A stretch of 64,000 nt of DNA from Dehalogenimonas formicexedens (GTDB lineage: Bacteria; Chloroflexota; Dehalococcoidia; Dehalococcoidales; Dehalococcoidaceae). Positions 1 through 7,330 of this stretch are shown here, one piece after another. Every line of letters starts with the position of its first letter. The stretch's first letter is position 1. The notes under the pieces were generated by a model. That model did not search any database. It worked only from the letters and a program-made list of their open reading frames with translations, and was not told where the DNA came from. The position numbers were made by a program, and so were the translations under genes. The stretch covers positions 1,764,210 through 1,828,209 of the forward strand of contig NZ_CP018258.1 in the NCBI RefSeq assembly GCF_001953175.1. The letters run 5' to 3'.

Positions 1-35
1 CTGTAAATTTGTCCAATCCATTATTACGAGGGTTA

Positions 36-92
36 ACCGTTCATGGTTCGATAGGCTCTCCCGACAGAAATCGGGGCAATCTCCGTGAACAG
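36..92. repeat. Intergenic palindromic repeat, copy 1
   Basis: It shares order and wording with a second copy near 29.3 kb: a GTTCATGG-type left end, a TTCGA.AGGCTC-like core, a CCGA...TCGGGG inner hairpin and a right end reading CCGTGAAC. The ends are inverted repeats, so it can fold into a long stem. It lies downstream of the minus-strand VOC gene. Function unknown; REP-like element or terminator are both possible. Confidence 0.55.
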
Positions 93-101
93 AACCTAAC
101 A

Positions 102-512
102 CTACATATCGCTCTGGCCGAACTGGAGCATCCAAATGAAACCAAACTTATCTATCACCTGGGCGTAAGTGCCGAAAAATTCTTCCTTTAGCGGTTGCTT
201 CACCTTGCCGCCTTCCACCAGCCTGGAGTACAGGGCATTGATCTCTTCCTTGCTCTGGCAAACCAGGGTCAACGCCACGGTATTCCCGGGAATGCGCTGC
301 TCAGGGACCAGCCAATCAGAAGCCATGATGACGACGCCGTCGCTGCGAAGGATGGAGTGGAGAATCTTGTCCTTGACCTCGGGACGCTGCGCGGCCATCG
401 GCGATTGTGCCACGGTCATCACTTTCAATTCGCCGCCGAAGATCTGCTTATAAAAATCCATCCCCTGTTTGCAATCGCCATTGAAATGTAAATAGACGTT
501 GAGAACGGCCAT
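102..512 (-). CDS. VOC family protein (PhnB/glyoxalase-like)
   Basis: A 136-residue protein of the vicinal-oxygen-chelate superfamily, PhnB-like branch. The N-terminus (VYLHFNGDCKQGMDFYKQIFGG) is the typical first beta-alpha unit, and the C-terminus ends with a FG.YAQVIDKFGFIWML strand as in PhnB-like proteins. It starts at an ATG preceded by a strong AGGAGGGGG. Family members include metal-dependent lyases, isomerases and resistance proteins; the substrate cannot be told from sequence. It is followed on the same strand by the repeat at 36-92 and preceded by the DUF1428 gene, with which it may be co-transcribed. Confidence 0.85.
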   Translation of the reverse strand: MAVLNVYLHFNGDCKQGMDFYKQIFGGELKVMTVAQSPMAAQRPEVKDKILHSILRSDGVVIMASDWLVPEQRIPGNTVALTLVCQSKEEINALYSRLVEGGKVKQPLKEEFFGTYAQVIDKFGFIWMLQFGQSDM

Positions 513-546
513 GCCCCCTCCTGAATAAATGTTCCGGTTTAAGATT

Positions 547-915
547 TTACAGATCTACGATAGCTTTGAAACCGCCGAAAGCAGTCCGCTTGACATCGAA
601 AGGCATCGGCTGGACGGTGCCGTTCATGAACGGATCCTTCATCACCTTGGCATTGACTTCGTCGCGATGCTCACGCGATTTGTAGACGATAAACGAAAAG
701 GCGACTGTCTCGCCAGGTTTGGCCCCCGCAATTTCGGGGAATGTTACCCCTTTCATTTCGCCAGGCATTTCCGGATTCAGGTCATCGCCAATGCACTCGA
801 CATACTCAAGCGCCCCGTATTTTTTCCAGATCCGGCCGGATTCCTCCGCCAGCTTGCGGTAAGCCTCCACGTTCCCTTCAGGGACTACAATGACAAACCC
901 GTCAACGTACCTCAT
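547..915 (-). CDS. DUF1428 family protein (YbaA-like)
   Basis: A protein of about 122 residues starting MRYVDGFVIVVPEGN, the usual start of the DUF1428/YbaA family, and carrying the family features (Y.ECIGDD region, F.EIAGAKPGETV, F.FIVYKSREHRDEVNAKVM, then MPFDVKRTAFGGFKAI). The family has a ferredoxin-like alpha/beta-barrel fold of unknown function. I chose the ATG at 915 over an upstream start at 942 because the family begins with this motif. It lies just upstream of the VOC gene on the same strand; the two are often small accessory genes of the cytoplasm. Confidence 0.85.
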   Translation of the reverse strand: MRYVDGFVIVVPEGNVEAYRKLAEESGRIWKKYGALEYVECIGDDLNPEMPGEMKGVTFPEIAGAKPGETVAFSFIVYKSREHRDEVNAKVMKDPFMNGTVQPMPFDVKRTAFGGFKAIVDL

Positions 916-942
916 CTCCGAGGCTCCTTCCTCGCAAGTCAA

Positions 943-1339
943 CTCTTTCCGGGCGCAAAGACACGGGCAAAATATCGGTGAATTCGCCTGAGAAAAAACA
1001 GGACCGTTACCGGGATCCGAGATAGCAATGCCAGTCTAAGGCCGGTTCACCCTCCACCTCCGGGCGTCCTCCCGAGAGGCCGGGGAGGGGCATCTGGAAC
1101 CCGCCGACAATGGGGGGAGCGGGGCAATTGTTTTGGTTTATAAGCGGCAATCGGCGCTCCGGCGGAATCGAGGCAACCGGTAATAATGCCACCTTCTGAA
1201 TTTCCTGTCCGGTCTGATTAGAGATCATGGCACCGTACTTATACACCATATATGGCACGGTGGGAATAGGTAGTTTTACCTAATTTTTAGCGAGATGCCA
1301 GGTATTTATTGAGCGGCGCGAATAAAAAGGCGAGACAGT
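943..1339. other. Intergenic stretch without a convincing gene
   Basis: A 397-base gap. It contains a GC-rich region with CCTCC/GGAGG complementarity around 1050-1095 and an inverted repeat CACCGT (1231-1236)/ACGGTG (1257-1262) around a TATACACCATATA core. An 83-codon minus-strand frame (1007-1258) has low-complexity, proline-rich content and no recognisable family, so I do not call it. Confidence 0.5.
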
Positions 1340-1726
1340 CTACAATTTCGCCTTGCCAACAGGCTGGAACCGCATGGCCGACCAGGTATCGTCAATAGCA
1401 ATCATGGCGACGCCGGCCATGCCAAATTTGGCCATTTCCGCCCACAAAATATACCGGTTCACGTCAGCGGGAATTTTAGAATTATCCGACGAATAAGAAA
1501 CCCATAAATAACCGCCGGGCTTCAATGCCCTCAGGATTTTCGGTAACTGAAGCAGGAATTCCAGCTTCCCGGTGACAAACACCTGGATAAAATCAAGGCT
1601 TGCCCTGATCGAAATATCATCCATAACCGGGATCCCTATCCGATCCAGGTAATCCGGCGGGGCGTTCAGAATGGCGGCTTGATACTCCCTTTTGAAGAGC
1701 AGTTTTTTAATTAATTCTTCGTCCAC
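1340..1726 (-). CDS. DUF3052-like small protein
   Basis: A 128-residue soluble protein. The segment AILNAPPDYLDRIG, followed by a D...DFIQVFVTGKLEFLLQLPKILRALKPGGYLWVSY region, resembles the DUF3052 family, which has a truncated Rossmann/methyltransferase-like core (the LKPGG-W-Y element recalls SAM methyltransferases but the SAM-binding GxGxG loop is absent). The C-terminal AIDDTWSAMRF.P is also as in that family. Start is a GTG with no strong ribosome binding site. Function unknown. It is divergent from the DUF488 gene. Confidence 0.7.
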   Translation of the reverse strand: MDEELIKKLLFKREYQAAILNAPPDYLDRIGIPVMDDISIRASLDFIQVFVTGKLEFLLQLPKILRALKPGGYLWVSYSSDNSKIPADVNRYILWAEMAKFGMAGVAMIAIDDTWSAMRFQPVGKAKL

Positions 1727-1786
1727 TGAGCCAGCATATTACGCCGCGCTTTTTGAGTCAACGAAAAAGAGGAGTAAATTGAAATT

Positions 1787-2140
1787 GTGACGATAAACAT
1801 CAAGAGGGCTTACGAAACGTCCGAAAAATCAGACGGTTACCGCGTCTTGGTGGACCGGTTGTGGCCGTGCGGGATCTCCAAAGAAAAGGCCGGAATCGAC
1901 CTCTGGCTCAAAGAGGTGGCGCCAAGTACTGAACTCAGGAAATGGTTCGGACACGATCCGGAGCGCTGGCCGGAGTTCCAGTCCAAATACCGGACTGAAC
2001 TAAAGAACCACAAGGACCTGTTGGAACAGCTGAAGCAGGTTGAAGTTGACCACAAAACGATGACCCTGGTTTATGCCGCCAGAGACGAGAGCCGCAACGA
2101 AGCCGTTGTTTTGAAACAGGTGTTGGAGGGCTCAGTTTGA
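1787..2140 (+). CDS. DUF488 family protein
   Basis: A 117-residue protein with the DUF488 hallmarks: IKRAYE near the N-terminus, DGYRVLVDRLWPCGISKEKA, LWLKEVAPSTELRKWFGHDPERWPEF and a terminal TLVYAARDESRNEAVVLK. The family is widespread, small and cytoplasmic; its biochemical role is not established. The GTG start follows a GAGGAG at about 12 bases. It converges on the Hyf-like operon, with only 3 bases between the two stop codons, leaving no room for a separate terminator. Confidence 0.88.
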   Translation: MTINIKRAYETSEKSDGYRVLVDRLWPCGISKEKAGIDLWLKEVAPSTELRKWFGHDPERWPEFQSKYRTELKNHKDLLEQLKQVEVDHKTMTLVYAARDESRNEAVVLKQVLEGSV

Positions 2141-2143
2141 GGG

Positions 2144-2671
2144 TTACCGGGGCTGCTTCTGAATCGCCCGCATAAATGCCAGGAGTCCTCGCATTATTTC
2201 GAGTGGAGAAGGCGGATTACCGGGGATCTTGAAGTCGACGGGAAGGATTTTTTCGGCGGCGCCGAGAACCGCATAACTGTCTTTGATTAAACCGATGCCG
2301 CAGGCATCGTCACCCACCGCCACCACCCAACCCGGCTGCGGCATCGCGTCGTAGGTTTTTTTGGCTGCCTCCGCCATGGCCATGGTAACCGGACCGGTGA
2401 TAATGATGACATCGGCGTGCCGAGGCGAAGCGACGAAACTGACGCCGAAGCGTTCGATGTCGTAATGCGGCGTCCCCAGGTTATTGAGTTCGATCTCAAC
2501 GGCGTTGTCCGATCCGGAATCCACCTCGCGGATAGCCAGGCTGCGCCCGAAAACCCGGGCGATCTCCTTTTTAAGCTCCAGCCCGGCCTTTTCGAATTCC
2601 TCATTTTTAAAAGCGACCTTGCCGGCGAGCTTCGGCGAAAGGATATTATTTATCAGGCTCCTGGTGCTCAT
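2144..2671 (-). CDS. hyfI: Hydrogenase-4-like small subunit (HyfI/NuoB type), cysteine-free cluster site
   Basis: A 175-residue homologue of HyfI/HycG/NuoB, the subunit that normally carries the N2-type [4Fe-4S] cluster next to the active site. The backbone motifs are intact (SPRHADVIIITGPVT, SYAVLGAAEKILPVD, PGNPPSP). All four expected cluster ligands are replaced: the GSCNGC position reads GSDNAV, the GDCACG position reads GDDACG, and PGCPP reads PGNPP. Only one cysteine remains in the protein. It therefore cannot bind a classical N2 cluster. It overlaps the hyfG-like gene by four bases and ends the operon. Confidence 0.85.
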   Translation of the reverse strand: MSTRSLINNILSPKLAGKVAFKNEEFEKAGLELKKEIARVFGRSLAIREVDSGSDNAVEIELNNLGTPHYDIERFGVSFVASPRHADVIIITGPVTMAMAEAAKKTYDAMPQPGWVVAVGDDACGIGLIKDSYAVLGAAEKILPVDFKIPGNPPSPLEIMRGLLAFMRAIQKQPR

Positions 2672-4242
2672 AGATCGTTACCCGCGTAGGACAGATTCAG
2701 GCTTTTGTTGATCAGGGGAAAGTCCGGCACGATGTTGCCGATGACGGCGTGCTGGATAGCCAGCCAGTTGCAGAACGAAGACGTCCTGATCTTCCAGCGG
2801 TCGATTCGGCCGTCTTTGAGGCACACCCAGTGCAGGTTCTGTCCCCGCGCAGCTTCGACCAAGGACAGGGCGTAACCATTTTCCGGGCGGCACTCAACCA
2901 TCACCGCTCCAGACGCAGTTTTCTCGATAATGTCGCCGATCAGGCGCAATGACTCCTCGATCTCTCCGGCCTTTACCTGGAACCGGCTCAAGACATCGCC
3001 GGATTCCCCCGTCTCAACCTCAGGCTTGAATTCTTCGTATAATCCATAAGGGTGATCGACCCGGGTATCAATAGCCGTACCGGCGGCGCGGGCGGTGGGC
3101 CCGGTCAGGTTGAGCGGCGCCGCCAGCTCCCGTTTTACTATGCCGGTAGTCTCGAAGCGGTCGATAACCCAGGCCGAATCATAAACACCGTCCAGGGCTT
3201 CGTTGAATCGTGCCGAAAAAGACAGGGTATACCGCCTGAGGTTTTCGAGATCATCTTGCGCCGGATCCCGGGCGCAGCCACCGGGCACGATGAAACCCTT
3301 GAGGAAACGCGAGCCGGTGAGTCCGGCGTTCCAGCGTAAAATCTCTTCTCGCAGTACAAAGAACGGAGCCGCCCCCACCGGGTAAGCCACATCCACCGAC
3401 ATGCCGGCCAGGTCGCCGAGGTGGGAGTAGATTCGTTCGAGTTCAAGCGCAATCATCCGCAACTGCCAGGCGCGACGCGGGATGCTGACCCCGGCAATGT
3501 TCTCTATAGCCATGGCGAAGCCGCAGGCGTTGGCAGCGCTTTCGTCGCCGGAAACCGTCTCCGCCAGTTTAATAACTTCATCCGGGGGCTTGCCTTCGGC
3601 CAGCTTCTCGATGCCGCGGTGCTTCCAGAAATGCCGGATCTCCAGGTTGAAAATGGTCTCGCCGATGACGCTGAACCGGAAATGCCCCGGTTCGATAATG
3701 CCTGCGTGAACCGGTCCGACAGGGATCTCATAAACCCCTTCGCCGGAAATTTCCTTGAACCGGTATTCGCGCTCCGGCGTAATTTTGGACGGTTCCTGGC
3801 GGCGGCCGTCGAAGGATTTCAGGAGGGGATGGAAATCGTCGCCGTACACCTCGTGGAGAAATAGTCTCCTGGTGTCGAACGCGCCCGAAAACTCGATGCC
3901 GAAACCGTCCGTTACTTCGCGCTGGAAATAGCTGGCGATGGGGTACTCCTGGGCGATCGAGATCGCCCGGTTGCCGACCAGCCTGACCTCAAGGACAAAA
4001 AGGTCCTTTGCGCCTCGCCTTTCGAAGCAATAGAACAAGGTGAAGCCTTCGGCCGAAAAATCCTGCGCCGCCCAAAGCCCAATCAGCACCACATCTTTTT
4101 GCGTTTTTAAAACCGACACCGCTTCCACCAGGGCGACGACGCTTATGGACAGGTGGATTTCACCACCGGACCCCCTGCGGCTGCGGCTGTCGAAGCCTTT
4201 TTGGTAGAGATGGTGTTCAACTAAAGATGTCAGGTTTTGCAT
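2668..4242 (-). CDS. hyfG: Hydrogenase-4-like large subunit (HyfG type, NuoC-NuoD fusion), no NiFe cysteines
   Basis: A 524-residue protein with an N-terminal NuoC-like 30-kDa domain (about 1-170) and a NuoD/hydrogenase-large-subunit domain (about 175-520), as in HyfG/HycE. Conserved landmarks include VGPVHAGIIEPGHFRF and the IRTSSFCNW and VPDFPLINKSL region near the end. Both CxxC pairs of the [NiFe] site are absent: the RICGxC position reads TVSGDESAANACG and the terminal DPCxxC position reads NLSYAGNDL. It is cytoplasmic-side peripheral by family analogy. This is the pattern of hydrogenase-related (Ehr-type) complexes, not of an active hydrogenase. Confidence 0.88.
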   Translation of the reverse strand: MQNLTSLVEHHLYQKGFDSRSRRGSGGEIHLSISVVALVEAVSVLKTQKDVVLIGLWAAQDFSAEGFTLFYCFERRGAKDLFVLEVRLVGNRAISIAQEYPIASYFQREVTDGFGIEFSGAFDTRRLFLHEVYGDDFHPLLKSFDGRRQEPSKITPEREYRFKEISGEGVYEIPVGPVHAGIIEPGHFRFSVIGETIFNLEIRHFWKHRGIEKLAEGKPPDEVIKLAETVSGDESAANACGFAMAIENIAGVSIPRRAWQLRMIALELERIYSHLGDLAGMSVDVAYPVGAAPFFVLREEILRWNAGLTGSRFLKGFIVPGGCARDPAQDDLENLRRYTLSFSARFNEALDGVYDSAWVIDRFETTGIVKRELAAPLNLTGPTARAAGTAIDTRVDHPYGLYEEFKPEVETGESGDVLSRFQVKAGEIEESLRLIGDIIEKTASGAVMVECRPENGYALSLVEAARGQNLHWVCLKDGRIDRWKIRTSSFCNWLAIQHAVIGNIVPDFPLINKSLNLSYAGNDL

Positions 4243-4245
4243 ATC

Positions 4246-5718
4246 TTACAGACCCAGGTCAGAAACGATGGTACTCAGGATGCTATTGAGCCAACCGGGC
4301 AGATAGAGCCCGAGGGCGAACAATGCCAGGAGCGTCAAAATTATCGGGGCTTTCATGGTCATCGGGGTGGGGTAAGGCTGGATGGTTTCGTCATCCGGCT
4401 GGGAAAACGCCCTGACGAGGTAATAGCCGAAACCGGCGGCGACCAGTAAAAACCCGGCCAGCACGGCGATGAACAGGGGTAACGCCTGGGAAGCCATGAT
4501 CGAAAGAATATTGAACTTGGCCAAAAATACGGGCAGCGTCGGGGTGCCGATGGCCGCGGCTGAGCCGAGGATCAAACCCCAGGCGGCCAAAGGTTGCAGC
4601 CGGAAGGGGCTCTTTACGGCAAAGAACTTATTGGAATTGTACTGGCGGTGAAAAATGCCGGCGGAGAAAAAAAGCAGCGCTTTCACCAGCGCATTCCCGG
4701 CTTTGTGGAATAATGCCCAGAACAAGGCGACCGGCGAGCCCAAGCCGATGGCGACGAGGATCAATCCGGCTTGCTCCACACCGGAAAAGGCGATGACCTT
4801 CTTGGTGTTGGTGCGGGCGATGAGCGCCAGGGCGGCGATGAAAATGCTGATGGCGCCGAAGCTGATAAGCAGCGGATTCAGGAAATTGTCATCGCCGGCG
4901 CGGTGGCCTATGGCATACAAGCGGATGATGGCGTACAACCCCAGGTTGAGCACCGCGCCCGAGATAACCGCCACCACCGAAGGCGCCCTGACATAGACGG
5001 TGGGGAGCCAAGTATGAAAAGGAACGATAGCCGCCTTGGCGGCGAAACCGATAAACAGCAGCACGAAGGCGAAGGTGTAGAGCTTGGGCGGGATGGCGGA
5101 AGCCGCCGACATCAGGTCGGTCCAATTCAGGGTGCCGCCCGGCACCGCGGTCCGCGACAAGGCGAATAACACGATGACGCCGATAAAGGCGAAGAGCATG
5201 GCGGTCGAGGTCACGAAAACGTACTTGAGCGCCGCGGTGATATTCTCCCTGGCTTTCAATGTCACCAGGAGGACAACCGACAACAGGGTGGAAAGCTCGG
5301 CGAAGATCCACATCAGGGCGATGTTGTTGGCCAAAAAGCCCAACACCAGCACCAGGGGCAACAGGGCGAAAGAGCCATAGAACAGGCCGAGAAGCGACCT
5401 CTCTATTTCTCCCCGATCAAGCAGCGATGCCAGGTAACCCCGGGAATAGACCGCCGATAAAAGGAACAGAACCGAGGTGATCAATATCTCATACGCGCCG
5501 AAGGTGTCGGCGAAGAGATAATGGTTGCCGACCAGATAACGAGGCAGATCAGTGGCGACCAGCCACACCGCCAGACCTGAATAAATGATCGACTCGGCGA
5601 TGAGGAAGCTGTTAAGCAGTCGTCCATCGGTCTGAGGACGGAAACGGCCGAGTAAGAACGACGCCGCGGCGATCAGCAGCGCCGGGGCCGCAAAGCCGAC
5701 AATGATCAGGAATTCCAT
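4246..5718 (-). CDS. hyfF: Hydrogenase-4-like membrane subunit (HyfF/MrpD/NuoN type)
   Basis: A 490-residue polytopic protein of the antiporter-like family (NuoL/M/N, MrpA/D, HyfF). About 13-14 membrane segments are visible. The family core is present: a GFAAKAAIVPFHTWLPTVY segment with the conserved lysine and proline in the broken helix, and a KKVIAFSGVEQAGLILVAIGLG segment. Such subunits carry proton or sodium translocation. It stops 3 bases before hyfG and its start touches the stop of the HyfE-like gene, so translation is probably coupled. Confidence 0.87.
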   Translation of the reverse strand: MEFLIIVGFAAPALLIAAASFLLGRFRPQTDGRLLNSFLIAESIIYSGLAVWLVATDLPRYLVGNHYLFADTFGAYEILITSVLFLLSAVYSRGYLASLLDRGEIERSLLGLFYGSFALLPLVLVLGFLANNIALMWIFAELSTLLSVVLLVTLKARENITAALKYVFVTSTAMLFAFIGVIVLFALSRTAVPGGTLNWTDLMSAASAIPPKLYTFAFVLLFIGFAAKAAIVPFHTWLPTVYVRAPSVVAVISGAVLNLGLYAIIRLYAIGHRAGDDNFLNPLLISFGAISIFIAALALIARTNTKKVIAFSGVEQAGLILVAIGLGSPVALFWALFHKAGNALVKALLFFSAGIFHRQYNSNKFFAVKSPFRLQPLAAWGLILGSAAAIGTPTLPVFLAKFNILSIMASQALPLFIAVLAGFLLVAAGFGYYLVRAFSQPDDETIQPYPTPMTMKAPIILTLLALFALGLYLPGWLNSILSTIVSDLGL

Positions 5719-6395
5719 CAGTCTTCCGACTCCAGGCCGAGCTGGCTCAGCCGCTTGTGGAAGGCCTCCACCGACGAATCGATGCCGAAAGCCAGGACCG
5801 TGGACAGGACGATGATCATCAGCAGGTCAACCACGATCAACACCTCAATGATGAAAGGCATCTCGGCGATGAACAGCGAAAAAAGAAGCACCCCGTTTTC
5901 CATCGTGAGGTAACCGATGATCTTGGTAACCACCTTGCGCCGGCTCACGATAACCAGCATGCCCATCAATGCCAACGAGACGCCTATAATCGCGCCCAAA
6001 AGGAACAACGGGCCGACATCGAGCGAGGCTGAGAATACCCCGAAGGCCTTATAGACTACAAAAAACAGCGCCGCCGACATGATGATGGAACCGATCGGCG
6101 TCAGGTAACGGAACTCCAGGTCCCGCTTTATGGGCATCACCGCCAGCAGACGGCGCAGGAACATCGGGATGATAATCACCTTGGAAATTATGGTCAGCAG
6201 CGCCATCAGGAGCAGGCTCAGGGTGGACTCCCGGGAGAACAGTACCAGGGCTATTGCCGCGAGTATGCCCGACTGCAGGGCGTAGATCGAAAAGAGCGAC
6301 GTCAGGGACCGCTGGGTGATGATCAGCGCCGCGCTGCCGATCAGGAACACCAGCAGTATCTTGATGATGTCATCGCCAAATACGGTATCTGTCAT
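5718..6395 (-). CDS. hyfE: Hydrogenase-4-like membrane subunit (HyfE type, NuoK-like)
   Basis: A 225-residue membrane protein with about six to seven hydrophobic segments, matching HyfE in length and position. The GYLTMENGVLLFSLFIAEMPFIIEVLIVVDLLM region contains the glutamates within membrane helices that NuoK/HyfE proteins keep for ion transfer. It overlaps the HyfC-like gene by four bases. The next gene upstream supplies the NuoH-like subunit, so gene order is the same as in the hyf operon of enterobacteria with hyfA, D and H missing. Confidence 0.85.
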   Translation of the reverse strand: MTDTVFGDDIIKILLVFLIGSAALIITQRSLTSLFSIYALQSGILAAIALVLFSRESTLSLLLMALLTIISKVIIIPMFLRRLLAVMPIKRDLEFRYLTPIGSIIMSAALFFVVYKAFGVFSASLDVGPLFLLGAIIGVSLALMGMLVIVSRRKVVTKIIGYLTMENGVLLFSLFIAEMPFIIEVLIVVDLLMIIVLSTVLAFGIDSSVEAFHKRLSQLGLESED

Positions 6396-7330
6396 GCCAG
6401 TAACTCAAAAACGATTGTCGCGAAGGAAAAGAACAGCGCCAGCATAAAAAAGCTGGGCAGGCGGAACAACCTGATCTTGGCCATCATCGATTCAAAAACT
6501 CCAACGACTATGGAAAAGGTCAGAACTTTGGCGGCGAAACTCGCCATTGAAACGGCGATCGGAACGATCCCGGCATTCGAGGCAAGCCCCACCGGCCAGA
6601 CGATGTTTATCAATAGCGCCATCAGGATGGTCTGCTTGACCCCCTGCGACAGTTCCATTAGCGCCAGCTTGGGCCCGGTCTGTTCCAGGATCATGGCTTC
6701 ATGGATCATGGTCAGTTCAAGGTGCGTCTCAGGATTATCGACGGGAACGCGGGCGGTCTCCACTATGATGACGATGAACAGCGAGAAGGCCACCAGGATA
6801 AGCGTAGGATACTGGGCCAGCGACCCGTTGAGAGTGGTGGCGAACATTTCCGGGATATCGGTGGACTTTAGGACGAATGCGAGGGCCGCGACCGAGGTGA
6901 TCGTTACCGGCTCGATAATGGCCGACAGGCTCATTTCACGGGACGAACCCATGCCGCCGAAGGTCGAACCGGCGTCCAGTCCCGCCAGCGCCATGAAGAA
7001 TTTGGCAGTCACCATCAGGTATAAGAAGAGAATGATGTTGCCGATCCCCGAAACCTGGGGAAGGAAAACGACCGGCACCATGACCGACGCCGCCAGCAGG
7101 AAACCGATATTAAGGTATGGCGCCAGGCGCATGATGAAGGATGAGTTCGGAGAGTAGACTATCTCCTTTTTGAACAGCTTGAAAAGGTTGTAGTAACCCT
7201 GCAGGAGCGGGGGGCCGACGCGTCCCTGGGTGTAGGCTTTGACCTTCTTGATCAGCGTCATAGCCAGCGGCGAAATCGCCACCACGAAAATGGTGTTCAA
7301 AAGAAGATAAAGAACCGTGTTCAAGATCAC
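6392..7330 (-). CDS. hyfC: Hydrogenase-4-like membrane subunit (HyfC/NuoH type)
   Basis: A 312-residue NuoH/HyfC homologue with about eight membrane helices. Family motifs are seen: KAYTQGRVGPPLLQGYYNLFKL near the N-terminus (cytoplasmic loop), GSSREMSLSAIIEP in the middle, and ETARVPVDNPETHLELTMIHEAM with conserved charged residues of the E-channel. This subunit links the peripheral arm to the ion-translocating membrane arm. Four-base overlaps on both sides place it firmly within the operon. All residues one expects in the E-channel loop appear present, in contrast to the lost cofactor ligands in the peripheral subunits. Confidence 0.88.
   Translation of the reverse strand: MILNTVLYLLLNTIFVVAISPLAMTLIKKVKAYTQGRVGPPLLQGYYNLFKLFKKEIVYSPNSSFIMRLAPYLNIGFLLAASVMVPVVFLPQVSGIGNIILFLYLMVTAKFFMALAGLDAGSTFGGMGSSREMSLSAIIEPVTITSVAALAFVLKSTDIPEMFATTLNGSLAQYPTLILVAFSLFIVIIVETARVPVDNPETHLELTMIHEAMILEQTGPKLALMELSQGVKQTILMALLINIVWPVGLASNAGIVPIAVSMASFAAKVLTFSIVVGVFESMMAKIRLFRLPSFFMLALFFSFATIVFELLA

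Noticed and set aside
1007-1258. 83-codon minus-strand frame
   Set aside because: Proline/glycine-rich low-complexity product, no family resemblance, and no ribosome binding site; it sits in an intergenic palindrome region.
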